Shown here piece after piece: positions 35,354-45,394 of a stretch of 64,000 bases of DNA. The stretch is taken from assembly GCA_026003335.1 (NCBI GenBank), contig BPHB01000003.1:193013-257012 (forward strand), written 5' to 3'. Source of the DNA: Chitinophagales bacterium. Lineage in GTDB: Bacteria > Bacteroidota > Bacteroidia > Chitinophagales > CAIOSU01. A program made the translations under genes and the position numbers. Position 1 is the first letter of the stretch. Every line of letters starts with the position of its first letter. Under the pieces are notes generated by a model. That model was given only the letters and a program-made list of their open reading frames with translations. It was not told where the DNA came from and ran no database searches.

Positions 35354-38263
35354 ATGAAGAAATATCTTTTGCTGCCGGTAGTGCTGATTGCCGTAGTATG
35401 CGGTTCTGTTGTGTATCAAACCCGGCATGCATGTATCCCTCAGGTTGATAACGAAAGCCAGCGGATGATAAGTCCGGCTTATACAATTTCCCGTTTGTTT
35501 ACTTCTGCCGAACAAGAGCATGAAAGAGAGAGATATAAGGAAAGTGATGGTAAAATCATCAAGCCTGCCCTTGAATATCTGGGGATGATGCGCAACAACC
35601 AGATTACCGGCACCATTGATTTCAAAGATGTGTATCAGGCACGTCAGCAGGCTCTCGCTTTACGTAACAATGCCTCTGTGCAGAAACGGTCGTTGGGCCT
35701 CCAATGGGAGGAACTGGGTCCCGACAATGTTGGTGGCCGCACACGTGGCTTTCTCATCAACCGCAACAATCCCCAGCATATTCTTGCCGGCAGCGTAAGT
35801 GGAGGACTGTTTGTTTCCTATGATGGCGGATTATCGTGGGCACCGCATCCTTCAAATGCAACTATGGGCAATCTGAGCATTTCAACCATTCGTCAAGCCT
35901 CCAATGGAGACATTTATGTAGGGACAGGAGAATATTTCGCTCCGCATACTTCAGGCATACCTACCAATTTTGGTGCACCGGGTTTCATCGGGGGCGGAAT
36001 CTTCAAATCCACCGATGGTGGACAAACGTTCACCGTGTTGCCTTCCACCCAGCCCCTACCTAACTCCAACAACGAAACATGGGCCTTTGTCAATGAAATA
36101 GCCATAGACCCCAACAACCCCTTTCGCATCTTTGCCGCCACCGGACAGGGATTAAAAATCAGCAATGATGGCGGACTCACATGGACTGACCCTACGGGAA
36201 TTGATCCGCCCGTGAATGCCGCCTCTCAGGAAGTAGTTATCAGTTCGGCCGGTGCGGTGTATGCCGAAATCAACCGCAAGTACTATTTATCGGGCAATGG
36301 CACCAATTTTCAAAACCGAACCGGACTAGGCGGCTTTCCCGGCAACAATATTGGAAGGATTGAATTTGCCGTGTCGCCTCAGGACCCCAACTACGTGTAT
36401 GCCGTAGTCGCTACAGGAGGTGCCCAGAGCAAGCTGCGCGGCATCTATCGGTCAGTAAATGGGGGACTGGACTGGACCACCCTTATCGGTAGCGCATCCG
36501 AAACATTTGATGTGCTTGGTTTTCAGGGAACCTGGAATATTGCGCTCGGAGTAGATCCCAACGATAAAAACCGCTTCTGGGTAGGCGGTCAGACCCAACT
36601 ATGGAGTTGGTCGCAGGAGAAAGGCTGGGATCAGATTGCTTCCTCTTCAGGAGAATCTTTCACCAATCCCTATTATGTACATGCGGACATGCATGTCATT
36701 CAGTTTGACCCGACCAATCCTAACCGAGTGTTTGTTGCCAATGATGGAGGCATTTATCGCTCTATAGATGCCCTGCAACAATTTCCAAAATTTTCCATGC
36801 GAAACAAGGGGTACAATGTTACTCAGTTCTACAGCATGGCTGCCAATCGCTTTGGACATATAATGGGGGGGTCGCAAGACAATGGAACCCAACTGATTGA
36901 TTTCACAGGCAACACCCGTATGAGCGCACGGGAGGTTTATGGAGGTGACGGAGGCGATTGTGAAATGTCAGACATTAACCCGAAGGTGTTATTTGCCTCT
37001 ACCTATAGCGGCAGAGTTTATCGTTCTTCAAACGGAGGCGACTCCTTCAGTGGTTTTTATGATGACAATATTGACCGCGATCTGAACGGGGAGATGGATC
37101 GTCAGACGCTTTTTATGGCTGCTACCTTTTTATGGGAACAGGATAACTCATTTGACACCATTATCGGCATAGATACCTTTAATGTAATAGACCAGCGTTC
37201 AATTTATTTCTTAGGCGCATTGAATCAGTTGTGGTTTACTCCCGAAGCACTGAATTTTAGCACGCAGCCTTACTGGTATGAAGTGGAGCTTACCGGCATG
37301 GTCTCCGAAATTGAGGTTTCTCCCTCTGGAACGGTCTTCTGCGGAACCACGCAGGGCACAGCCTATCGGATTGAAGGTATTCAGCACCGCTACTATGCCG
37401 ATACTACCGAAGTGGGCCCTCACCGCTACACTGTAAGATACATACCTGATTACCCGCGCCCCTCCAGACCCAACACCCAAACCAACTATCCGGGATGGGA
37501 CTGGCCGGGTAATGCTACTTCTTATCAGAATATTACCCGAACCACTTTATTTACCTTGAGCGGTCGCTATCTTACCGGCATAGCTGTTGACCCCAACAAC
37601 AACAACCACATTGTACTTACCTTCGGCAACTACGGAAATACCAATTATGTATATCGCTCCGTAAACGGCACCAACTTTACTTCCATTCAAAACAACCTGC
37701 CGGCCATGCCCGTCTATGATGCGGTGATTGATTATTACAATGCCGATAACCTTATTCTTGCTACCGAAATGGGAATATACGCTTCTTCCGATGCGGGAGC
37801 TACATGGACAGAAGAAAACAATGGTGCTGCTACTGTGCCGGCTTTCAAAATGTTTCAGAAAGCCCTTTATGAAGATGGTTGCAAAATTCTTTATGTAAGC
37901 ACCCATGGCCGAGGCATGTTCAGAAGCACATCTCTCACCCCCTCCGGTTGTACGCTGGAGCCGGGCCTTACGGTGGGCGTAAAGGATGTTTTCACGGCAA
38001 AAGTTGCTTCTTCTTTGCAGGTGTATCCCAATCCTGCCAGTGATAAGGTTGTGGCCGAATTCCATGTGGTAAAGCCTCAAAAGGTTTCCCTGCTGTTTGC
38101 AGATATTGCCGGCCGCATTGTAAAAACCATGGAGCTGGGCACACTACCTGCCGGCCCTATCCGCCAGCAAATAGAGCTGGATAATGTGCCGACAGGGTCA
38201 TATCTGATTATTCTTAGGCTGGGGGAAACGACTGAAGCCAAAAGGATTTCGGTTACCCGGTAA
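35354..38263 (+). CDS. Secreted BNR/sortilin-like beta-propeller protein with T9SS type A sorting domain
   Basis: A 969-residue protein with an N-terminal signal/anchor (LLPVVLIAVVCGSVV). The body has at least five Asp-box (BNR) motifs of the S-x-D-G-G-x-T/S-W type: SYDGGLSWAP, STDGGQTFTV, SNDGGLTWTD, SVNGGLDWTT, SSDAGATWTE. These mark a propeller like that of VPS10/sortilin and WD40/YVTN/BNR-like proteins (also sialidases and xyloglucanases), but no sialidase catalytic Arg triad or hydrolase motif can be identified. The C-terminus is a type A sorting domain (LQVYPNPASDKVVAEF, LFADIAGRIVKTMELG, ending RISVTR). It is exported by T9SS; the function is probably binding or enzymatic on glycans, unproven. 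Confidence 0.82.
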   Translation: MKKYLLLPVVLIAVVCGSVVYQTRHACIPQVDNESQRMISPAYTISRLFTSAEQEHERERYKESDGKIIKPALEYLGMMRNNQITGTIDFKDVYQARQQALALRNNASVQKRSLGLQWEELGPDNVGGRTRGFLINRNNPQHILAGSVSGGLFVSYDGGLSWAPHPSNATMGNLSISTIRQASNGDIYVGTGEYFAPHTSGIPTNFGAPGFIGGGIFKSTDGGQTFTVLPSTQPLPNSNNETWAFVNEIAIDPNNPFRIFAATGQGLKISNDGGLTWTDPTGIDPPVNAASQEVVISSAGAVYAEINRKYYLSGNGTNFQNRTGLGGFPGNNIGRIEFAVSPQDPNYVYAVVATGGAQSKLRGIYRSVNGGLDWTTLIGSASETFDVLGFQGTWNIALGVDPNDKNRFWVGGQTQLWSWSQEKGWDQIASSSGESFTNPYYVHADMHVIQFDPTNPNRVFVANDGGIYRSIDALQQFPKFSMRNKGYNVTQFYSMAANRFGHIMGGSQDNGTQLIDFTGNTRMSAREVYGGDGGDCEMSDINPKVLFASTYSGRVYRSSNGGDSFSGFYDDNIDRDLNGEMDRQTLFMAATFLWEQDNSFDTIIGIDTFNVIDQRSIYFLGALNQLWFTPEALNFSTQPYWYEVELTGMVSEIEVSPSGTVFCGTTQGTAYRIEGIQHRYYADTTEVGPHRYTVRYIPDYPRPSRPNTQTNYPGWDWPGNATSYQNITRTTLFTLSGRYLTGIAVDPNNNNHIVLTFGNYGNTNYVYRSVNGTNFTSIQNNLPAMPVYDAVIDYYNADNLILATEMGIYASSDAGATWTEENNGAATVPAFKMFQKALYEDGCKILYVSTHGRGMFRSTSLTPSGCTLEPGLTVGVKDVFTAKVASSLQVYPNPASDKVVAEFHVVKPQKVSLLFADIAGRIVKTMELGTLPAGPIRQQIELDNVPTGSYLIILRLGETTEAKRISVTR

Positions 38264-38345
38264 TGTGGCTCATACAGCGCATTTTAGGTGAGCATTTTGT
38301 GGCAACAAAGATGTAAACCCTTATTTTAGCGCAGCCATACAATCC

Positions 38346-39944
38346 ATGAAAGCATCACCCTACTTCACTGAAGACCATGAGCTGTTTCGCCAGAGTGTCA
38401 GGCAGTTTGTGCGTGCCGAAGTTCTGCCCCATATAGAAAAATGGGAAGAGGAAGAGCGCATACCTGCTGAGACATGGAAAAAAATGGGCGATTTGGGTTT
38501 TCTGGGCATCAACATGCCTGAGGAATATGGGGGAACGAACAATGACTTTTTTTACTCGGTAGTACTCCTGGAAGAAATAGCTAAAAGCGGCTGTGCCGGG
38601 CTGGCCGCAGCTCATGGGGTACATCAGTTCATGTCAACGGCACATTTGGTAAAAGCCGGCAGCCCGGAACTGAAAAAGAAATATCTGCCCGGTGCTATAA
38701 ACGGATCTCTTTTGGGAGCACTGGCCATATCTGAACCCGGAGCCGGATCGGATGTGGCTTCCATACGCACTACCGCTGTGAAGCAAGGAGATCACTATGT
38801 GCTCAACGGTCAAAAAACTTTCATTACTAATGGCGTTTATAGTGACTTTGTCACGGTGGCCTGTAAAACGCGTCCGGATGCCGGCACTGCCGGTATCAGC
38901 CTTCTGATTGTTGACCGTAATACTGCGGGCTTTACCGCCCGTAAACTGAAAAAAATCGGGTGGCGGAGTTCTGACACCGCTGAATTGTTTTTTGAAAATG
39001 TACACGTGCCGGCAGAAAATCTCATCGGAGAGGAAAATCAGGGCTTTTATTACATTATGGAGAGCTTTCAGCTGGAGCGGCTGGTTGCAGCAATCTCGGC
39101 TGTGGCTGGTGCTGAGCTGGGCGTGGAAACAACGCTCAAGTACATAGGCGAACGGGAAGCATTCGGGAGACCAATTAGCAAATTTCAGGCTATCCGGCAT
39201 CGTCTCGTTGATCTTATCACCGAACTGGAAGCTGCCCGTCAGCTTACTCTGTATACGGCATGGCTTTTTGACCGTGGTGAATTTGCGGTGAAGGAATGCA
39301 CCATGGCAAAGCTGCTGGCTACAGAGCTGGGTAAAAAGGCTGCAGATATCTGCCTGCAGTGCTTCGGTGGCTATGGTTATATGGAAGAATACCCTATAGC
39401 CAGAATGTACCGCGATGCACGGGTGGGAACCATTGTAGGAGGTACTTCGGAAATCATGCGCGAAATTTTATCCAAAATAATCATTGACGACGCGCAATAC
39501 CAGCCGGCTTATGGTACACAAAAGCCAGATGTTCAAAAAACGGACACGTCATCTGAACCGGCTGTCTCTTCGGATAAATCCATTTTTAACTTAAATAAAT
39601 CTGCAACTATGAATGGTAAACCAGAAAAAGCTTCGGATATCATTAAAGGGCTTCCCGCAAGGTTTAAAGCAGACAAGGCAGAAGGCTTTGATGCCGTGTT
39701 CCATTTTGACATTGCCGGGAGCAACGGAGGACAATTTACTGTAACTGTAAAAGACAAAACCTGCACCGTAACCGAAGGCTTTCAGGGAGAGCCTACCTGT
39801 AAGGTGACTACTCAGGACACCGTTTACGAAGACGTGGAACTGGGACGCACCAACGCGCAAATGGCCGTAATGACGGGTAAAATTAAAATCAACAACATCG
39901 GTGCTATGATGCGCTTTGTAGGCCTGTTTGACCGGTTGGCGTAA
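38346..39944 (+). CDS. Acyl-CoA dehydrogenase fused to a C-terminal SCP2 sterol-carrier domain
   Basis: Residues 1-385 form a full FAD acyl-CoA dehydrogenase (LGALAISEPGAGSDVASI, then KTFITNGVYSDFVTV, and CFGGYGYMEEYPIARMYRDA). The MCAD-type catalytic Glu position is Gly (VGGTSEI), while Glu-244 in QLERL matches the base of isovaleryl-CoA and long-chain dehydrogenases. A Ser/Thr/Lys-rich linker (about 390-420) joins a domain at about 421-532 with GLPARFKADKAEGFDAVF and VMTGKIKINN, an SCP2 fold that binds lipids or acyl-CoA. The linker DNA around 39570-39608 looks like spacer sequence and an ATG at 39609 begins the SCP2 part, as if two genes had fused. The next gene has a related SCP2 domain. 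Confidence 0.87.
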   Translation: MKASPYFTEDHELFRQSVRQFVRAEVLPHIEKWEEEERIPAETWKKMGDLGFLGINMPEEYGGTNNDFFYSVVLLEEIAKSGCAGLAAAHGVHQFMSTAHLVKAGSPELKKKYLPGAINGSLLGALAISEPGAGSDVASIRTTAVKQGDHYVLNGQKTFITNGVYSDFVTVACKTRPDAGTAGISLLIVDRNTAGFTARKLKKIGWRSSDTAELFFENVHVPAENLIGEENQGFYYIMESFQLERLVAAISAVAGAELGVETTLKYIGEREAFGRPISKFQAIRHRLVDLITELEAARQLTLYTAWLFDRGEFAVKECTMAKLLATELGKKAADICLQCFGGYGYMEEYPIARMYRDARVGTIVGGTSEIMREILSKIIIDDAQYQPAYGTQKPDVQKTDTSSEPAVSSDKSIFNLNKSATMNGKPEKASDIIKGLPARFKADKAEGFDAVFHFDIAGSNGGQFTVTVKDKTCTVTEGFQGEPTCKVTTQDTVYEDVELGRTNAQMAVMTGKIKINNIGAMMRFVGLFDRLA

Positions 39945-40023
39945 TGGACCTCTCGGGGGTCCGAGGGCCTGTCTTAACTTTCTGTCCGGCATGTAGTTCC
40001 CCACAAAGTAAATTCTTTGCCTT

Positions 40024-41556
40024 TTGAGCCCCGAATTTCCGGAAATTGTTTCTTCCCTGCCTGCGCGTTTTCGTGCGGAGAAAGCAGAAGGAGTTTCCGC
40101 TGTGATACATTTTGACTTAAGCGGAGAAGGGTGGCCGTTTACCGTAATCATTGAAGGAGGCAGATGTACGGTAGAAAAGGGACTTGTCGGCACGGCAACC
40201 TGCATCATCCGGACAGATGCCGACAGCTACGTGCAACTGGAAAAGGGGGAGCTCAACCCTCAGGCTGCTTTGCTAAGCGGGCGGGTGGAGGTAAGCAACC
40301 TGATGGAAGTGATGCGTTTCACGCGCCTTTTTCGCAGATATGAAGAGTCTGACGCACCTGGTACAGCCACCATGCGTCCTGAAAAAGAGGGCCCGCTGAA
40401 AGGATTGAAAATTGTGGATTTTACCCGCTTGTTACCCGGTCCTCTTGCTACCATGCTCATGGCAGACTTGGGCGCTGAAGTAATTAAAATTGAAGATCCA
40501 GATGCCCCGGACTACATACGCAGCTTTCCCCCGTTTATAGGCAATGATTCAGCTTACTACATCAGCTTAAATCGTGGCAAACGCAGTGTAGCTGTCAATT
40601 ACAGCGTGGAGGAAGGGAAGGAAATTGTCAGGCGTTTGATCCGCGAAGCAGATGTGGTGATTGAACAATTTCGGCCGGGCGTGATGGATGCTCTGGGTTT
40701 GGGATATGCTGCATGTGCCCAACAGCATCCTCGTCTGATTTATGTATCGTTGACCGGTTATGGCCAAACAGGACCCTATGCTGCCTGTGCCGGGCACGAC
40801 CTGAATTATATTGGTTACAGCGGATTGCTTGAAACTACGGGTACAAAAGAAGCCCCTGTTATTCCGGGTGGTCAGATTGCCGATGTCGCTGCCGGCTCCT
40901 ATATGACTGTCAATGCGGTACTTGCTGCCTTGTATGCCCGGGAACGCACTGGCAAGGGTCAGCACCTAGATGTGTCCATGCTGGATTGTGTTATACCTAT
41001 GATGGCATTGCAGATTGCCAGCTATTATGGGTCAAGGAAGGAGCCCTCAAGGGGAGATTTCAGCCTCTCAGGGGCAATAGCCAATTACAATGTTTACCGC
41101 TGTGCCGATGGGAGGTTCGTTGCTTTAGGAGCCCTTGAACCGAAGTTTTGGGAAAATTTTTGTGATCTGGTAGGGAAGCCTGAATGGAAAACCCGCATGT
41201 TGAATTCCGGAGCTGATATGCACGCACTGAAGGAGGAAGTAGCCGCCCTGTTTCTATCCAAAACCCGGGATCAATGGATACAGTTGTGTGAGGGTAAAGA
41301 TGTGTGTCTCACACCCGTATTGTCGATTGCAGAATTAGAACAAGATCCACACATCAGGGCAAGGCAGATGCTGGTGCCTGATGAGCGCTATCCGCAGATG
41401 AAGCTCTTAGGCAGGCCGCTTAAATTTTCCGCCTCGGGAGGAAGTGTTTCCTGGAGTGCTCCTGCTCTGGGAGCTGACACAACAGAGGTTTTGAGGGCTG
41501 CCGGCTACACACCCGAACAGATTGCTGCATTCAGAAAGCGGAATATAATCCGCTGA
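40024..41556 (+). CDS. SCP2 domain fused to class III CoA-transferase fold, alpha-methylacyl-CoA racemase-like
   Basis: The N-terminal ~110 residues form an SCP2 domain (SLPARFRAEKAEGVSAVIHF, LLSGRVEVSN) clearly related to the C-terminus of the preceding gene. Residues about 120-510 form a CaiB/BaiF fold (FTRLLPGPLATMLMADLGAE). AGHDLNY with His-258 and IADVAAGSY with Asp-287 match the catalytic His/Asp pair of alpha-methylacyl-CoA racemase rather than the Asp of formyl-CoA transferase. It probably epimerises 2-methyl-branched acyl-CoAs. No ATG precedes the SCP2 part: an in-frame stop lies at 40009 and TTG at 40024 is the first usual start (ATT at 40012 is possible). It lies 79 bases after the dehydrogenase gene, likely the same operon. 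Confidence 0.85.
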   Translation: MSPEFPEIVSSLPARFRAEKAEGVSAVIHFDLSGEGWPFTVIIEGGRCTVEKGLVGTATCIIRTDADSYVQLEKGELNPQAALLSGRVEVSNLMEVMRFTRLFRRYEESDAPGTATMRPEKEGPLKGLKIVDFTRLLPGPLATMLMADLGAEVIKIEDPDAPDYIRSFPPFIGNDSAYYISLNRGKRSVAVNYSVEEGKEIVRRLIREADVVIEQFRPGVMDALGLGYAACAQQHPRLIYVSLTGYGQTGPYAACAGHDLNYIGYSGLLETTGTKEAPVIPGGQIADVAAGSYMTVNAVLAALYARERTGKGQHLDVSMLDCVIPMMALQIASYYGSRKEPSRGDFSLSGAIANYNVYRCADGRFVALGALEPKFWENFCDLVGKPEWKTRMLNSGADMHALKEEVAALFLSKTRDQWIQLCEGKDVCLTPVLSIAELEQDPHIRARQMLVPDERYPQMKLLGRPLKFSASGGSVSWSAPALGADTTEVLRAAGYTPEQIAAFRKRNIIR

Positions 41557-41627
41557 GTCTTCTTAAGCGGTATTTAAAGATAAGAATCGCTTAGGTTAAT
41601 TCTGGTCTTTGCGCAAGCAGCCGGCTT

Positions 41628-44600
41628 TCAGTTTAAGCTTCTGAAATCCACCGGCACCACTTTTGAAACACCCGCCTCCGGCATGGTAACTCCATAAATA
41701 ACATCTACCGCAGACATGGTTTGTTTGTTATGTGTTACCAGAATAAACTGGGAGTCTTTTGAGAAATGACGGATTGTTTTATTGAACTTCTCAATGTTGG
41801 CATCATCCAGTGGAGCATCCACCTCATCCAGAATGCAGAAAGGGGCTGGCTTAAGCAGATACAGGGCAAACAGAATGGCCAGAGCAGTCAATGATTTCTC
41901 ACCTCCGGAGAGCTGATTGATGGTTTGGGGGCGTTTCCCTTTGGGTTTGGCAATGATATCAATGTCTGATTCCAGAGGATTTTGCGGATCAAGCAGAATC
42001 ATGTCGCAGGTATCTTCTTCAGAAAAGAGCGTGCGGAAGATATTCTGAAAATTTTCCCGCACCTTTTCAAAGGCATCCATAAATTGCTGCTTGGCCGTTT
42101 CTTCAATTTCGTTGATGGTGTCCATCAGAGACTTTTTGGCTTCGGTGAGATCGTTTTTCTGGGAATTGATAAATGCATAGCGTTTTTGCATTTCCTCGTA
42201 GGCTTCCACAGCCATAGGGTTTATTTCCCCGAAGTTTTCCAGACGGGTTTTTATTTTCAGTGCTTTTTCACGGACTTCTTCCTCTACAAGTGCGGGGTCG
42301 GCCGGCTGATCGGTAATATCCTCCAGATTTACATGAAATTCAGCGGCAAGGCGTTCGCGGATCGTGTTGATTTCAATGCGCAGGTCTGTTTCTTTTTCTT
42401 TGATTTCGTTGAGGAGCATGTCTAGCTGTGCGCGGTTTTTCTGGAGTGTTTTAATCTGCTCCTCGTGTTCGTTGAGATTGCCGCGTGTTTCGTAGTACTG
42501 CGTTTCAGCCTGACTTAGCGTTTTTTCAAAATTTTCCTTTTCGGTGTAGGCGGCTATCAGCTCAGCAGTGAGCTGCTCGGCTTGTTGCTGATGGATTTTA
42601 CATTTTTCCTCATCCAGAATAATTTCCTGGCGCGCCTGTTCTATGCGGGCTTTAAGTTCGCCAATTTGTCGTTCGGCAAAGCCGGCTTCCTGCTCCAGGG
42701 AGTTGAGCAGATTCTGCTGCCGGTGGAATTCAATGTTTTTTTCATTGTATGCTCCGGCAGAAGCAGCCAGGGTTTCACTGGCTTTGTTATAACGCTGCGA
42801 AAGCTGGTCAAAGTCAGAGCCTGCTTTTGCGCGCATGGCTAGCAGCTGGCTGAGCTGACTCTGTAGTTGATGGTTTTCTGTTTCCAGACTATCAATGCGA
42901 TTTTGAATATTTTGGTTTTTGGTAGAGTTTTCCGTGATAAAGCCCTGAAAGTTTTCAATGCGGGTGAGCAGGGAAACCAGCTTTTGTCCGGTGTTGGCCA
43001 GTTCCTCTCTTATGGATTGAATCATATTCTGTTTGGAGGAAGCCTTCAGGGCAGCTAACGTATTCCGGATTTCCTGGCTGTTGGCTTCCAGCTCTTTTAC
43101 ACGAGACTCCAGCTTTTGAATTTCTTCCTTGAGCTTTTCCAGGTTCTTGATGCGTCCCAGCCGCATTCCCTCAAAGAGACCCAATGACCCACCGGATAGG
43201 GAAAACCAGGTGCGTGCGTATTTACCGCTGTAAGAAAGGATAACCACTTTCTCATCTTCCACTGCAATATTGTGAAAATCCGATTCGGGGATCAGATATA
43301 CATTGTCCAGCAGGAAGGCGGCCAGGTTGAGGTATTTGCTCTCAATTTCAATGACCTCCATGGCCGGAATGGCATGAGGAATATTGAGCCTTGGATGGTG
43401 CTGATAGTTGTCAAACTTGCTTAGGATAAAAAAGTTAGCTCTGCCCATGGAAGCTTCCGAGAGAAGGTCAATAGATTCTCTGGCGGCCTCCGGATTGTCC
43501 AGTATGAAATAATTCAGAAAGGGCTCCAGATAGTTTTCAATGGCAGCGCGATATTTTTCATCGCAGTATAAGATGTCGGAGAGGAGGGGAGCCTGCTTTG
43601 CTTTATCAGATTTCTTTTTCAGGAATTTGATAGATTCGGGGAAGCCTTCCAGATTGTCTACGAGGCTTTTGTTGAGGTTGTATTCATTTTTTTTGGAGTC
43701 CAGCTTGCGGCTTTCTGCCGAGAGGGTTTGCTGGGCTTCCTGCAATGCATTTTCCATGCGGACAATTTCTTCCTGCAGGAGGGTTTCTTCATGCTGCAGT
43801 TGATCCAGCTCGGCCTTTTTATGATCAATATAGGCTTTCAGTTCATCGGCTTCCTGCTGCAGGCGGGCAGTTTGAGACTGTAGTTCCTCGTTTTTCCCTT
43901 TGTTCTGTGCAATGGCGCTAAGCAGATTGTTCTTTTCGGCTTCATTGATGGCTATCTTTTTTTCCAGGTCATGCACTTGCTTATCCAATTGCTGGTTGGA
44001 CTGGCGAAGCGCATCCAGTTCGGCTTTGAGCTGGTCATTTTGCTGACGGGCTCCGGACACTTCCTTTTGCTTTTCCTCCAGTTCACGGACAAATGCTTCC
44101 AGAAGCGCTTTTTGAGCGAGCCGTTTTTCGTTGAGTTGCTCCAGCCGTGCAGTGTGATTGGCAATCTGAGCTTCGGCATCGGCAATTTGCTTCCGGAGTT
44201 GGGTCATGCGTTCCTGGAGGAAGCGCGTCTGTTCAAGTGTAAGGTTCTTATCACTTTCCTTGCGGGTGATGGAGTTAATGAGGTCGTTGAGTTCTTTCTG
44301 GCGTGCAGTGAGGTGTTTTTCTTTCTCCAGGAGTGCATTTTTAAGAGCTGCAATTTCGGCTTCCAGTTTCTGGATGTGGGTTTCCAGGGCGAGTTTCTGG
44401 TCGCTGAGTCGGGTTTTTTCCTGCTCGAGGGAGGCTGTACTTTCGCGGTGGCGGGCAACCTGCATGCGTGCCAGTTCCAGACTGAGTGTTTTGTATTCTT
44501 CTTTCAGTGCCTGGTAGCGTTTGGTTTTTCTGGCCTGTGCTTCCAGTTGTTTGAGGTTGTTTTCTATTTCAAACAGCAGGTCTTCTACACGGGCAAGGTC

Positions 44601-45158
44601 AGCATCAGTAAGGGCAAGCTTGTTGAGGGTTTCTTTTTTGCGGATTTTGTATTTTGAGATTCCGGCAGCTTGTTCAAACAATCTTCTGCGGGAATTGTCA
44701 CGATCATTAAGTATTTCATCAATCATTTTCAGCTCAATGATGGCATAGGAGTCACTGGCTATGCCGGTGTCTATAAACAGGTTGGTGATATCTTTCAGGC
44801 GGCAGGAGACATTGTTGAGTTTGTATTCGCTTTCGCCATTGCGATGCAGAATGCGGGTAATGGTAATTTCTTTAAATTCAGAAGGGATGAGTCCTTTGTT
44901 GTTTTCAAAAGTAAGGGACACTTCAGCCATTCCGGATGGTTTGCGCTGTTTGGCTCCGTTGAAGATGAGGTTGTCCATCTTTTCGGATCGGAGGCTGCTG
45001 GTTTTTTGTTCACCGAGGACCCAGCGTATGGCATCCACAATGTTGGATTTGCCGCTTCCGTTGGGGCCCACCACACCGGTGATGTTCTGGTTGAAGTGGA
45101 TGGATGTTTTTTCCGCAAAGCTTTTAAATCCCTTTATGCTCAGTGTTGTAAGTCGCAC
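41628..45158 (-). CDS. smc: Chromosome segregation protein SMC
   Basis: 1176 residues with the full SMC layout: N-terminal Walker A (GPNGSGKSN) near residue 32 and the Q-loop region (LGEQ), a long coiled coil (about 165-500), a hinge (about 505-680, including FLNYFILDN and LSGGSLG), the return coiled coil (about 680-1000), and the C-terminal ABC signature LSGGEKSLTALA with Walker B FCILDEVDAPLDD. It forms the ATP-driven clamp that organises and segregates chromosomes, normally with ScpA/ScpB, which are not in this window. The start at 45158 (MRLTTLSIKGFKSF) is the usual family start. It is followed by a convergent end with the racemase gene. Confidence 0.97.
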   Translation of the reverse strand: MRLTTLSIKGFKSFAEKTSIHFNQNITGVVGPNGSGKSNIVDAIRWVLGEQKTSSLRSEKMDNLIFNGAKQRKPSGMAEVSLTFENNKGLIPSEFKEITITRILHRNGESEYKLNNVSCRLKDITNLFIDTGIASDSYAIIELKMIDEILNDRDNSRRRLFEQAAGISKYKIRKKETLNKLALTDADLARVEDLLFEIENNLKQLEAQARKTKRYQALKEEYKTLSLELARMQVARHRESTASLEQEKTRLSDQKLALETHIQKLEAEIAALKNALLEKEKHLTARQKELNDLINSITRKESDKNLTLEQTRFLQERMTQLRKQIADAEAQIANHTARLEQLNEKRLAQKALLEAFVRELEEKQKEVSGARQQNDQLKAELDALRQSNQQLDKQVHDLEKKIAINEAEKNNLLSAIAQNKGKNEELQSQTARLQQEADELKAYIDHKKAELDQLQHEETLLQEEIVRMENALQEAQQTLSAESRKLDSKKNEYNLNKSLVDNLEGFPESIKFLKKKSDKAKQAPLLSDILYCDEKYRAAIENYLEPFLNYFILDNPEAARESIDLLSEASMGRANFFILSKFDNYQHHPRLNIPHAIPAMEVIEIESKYLNLAAFLLDNVYLIPESDFHNIAVEDEKVVILSYSGKYARTWFSLSGGSLGLFEGMRLGRIKNLEKLKEEIQKLESRVKELEANSQEIRNTLAALKASSKQNMIQSIREELANTGQKLVSLLTRIENFQGFITENSTKNQNIQNRIDSLETENHQLQSQLSQLLAMRAKAGSDFDQLSQRYNKASETLAASAGAYNEKNIEFHRQQNLLNSLEQEAGFAERQIGELKARIEQARQEIILDEEKCKIHQQQAEQLTAELIAAYTEKENFEKTLSQAETQYYETRGNLNEHEEQIKTLQKNRAQLDMLLNEIKEKETDLRIEINTIRERLAAEFHVNLEDITDQPADPALVEEEVREKALKIKTRLENFGEINPMAVEAYEEMQKRYAFINSQKNDLTEAKKSLMDTINEIEETAKQQFMDAFEKVRENFQNIFRTLFSEEDTCDMILLDPQNPLESDIDIIAKPKGKRPQTINQLSGGEKSLTALAILFALYLLKPAPFCILDEVDAPLDDANIEKFNKTIRHFSKDSQFILVTHNKQTMSAVDVIYGVTMPEAGVSKVVPVDFRSLN

Positions 45159-45394
45159 GCGTTCTCAGGTTTTGTTTTCAAAAATTAAGAATTAGAGTTC
45201 CAAAATAGGGTAAACTCCTTCCTCCACTTTTGAGGAATTTTCCACAGTGTTGGAAAATTTTCCGGGAAGAGAGACAGAAAAATGATTAAGGTGCAAATAT
45301 AGTTCTCTGCAAGGTGGTCAGACAAAGGCTGCCTCGGGGTACACATCAGATTGAGCAGGGTTTGAGGGGGGGCTGCGGCAATGAAGCAGGCCGG
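45159..45394. other. Intergenic region between ald and smc with an inverted repeat
   Basis: This 236-base gap holds a perfect 9-bp inverted repeat AATTTTCCA-CAGTGT-TGGAAAATT (45236-45259). It lacks a T-run in the direction of the minus-strand genes, so it may be a protein-binding site in the smc leader rather than a terminator. No ORF here is convincing. Confidence 0.35.

Noticed and set aside
43971-44657. 228-residue forward ORF inside smc
   Set aside because: Antisense of the SMC coiled coil. Lys/Glu-rich codons read as Phe/Leu-rich on the other strand, which mimics a membrane protein.
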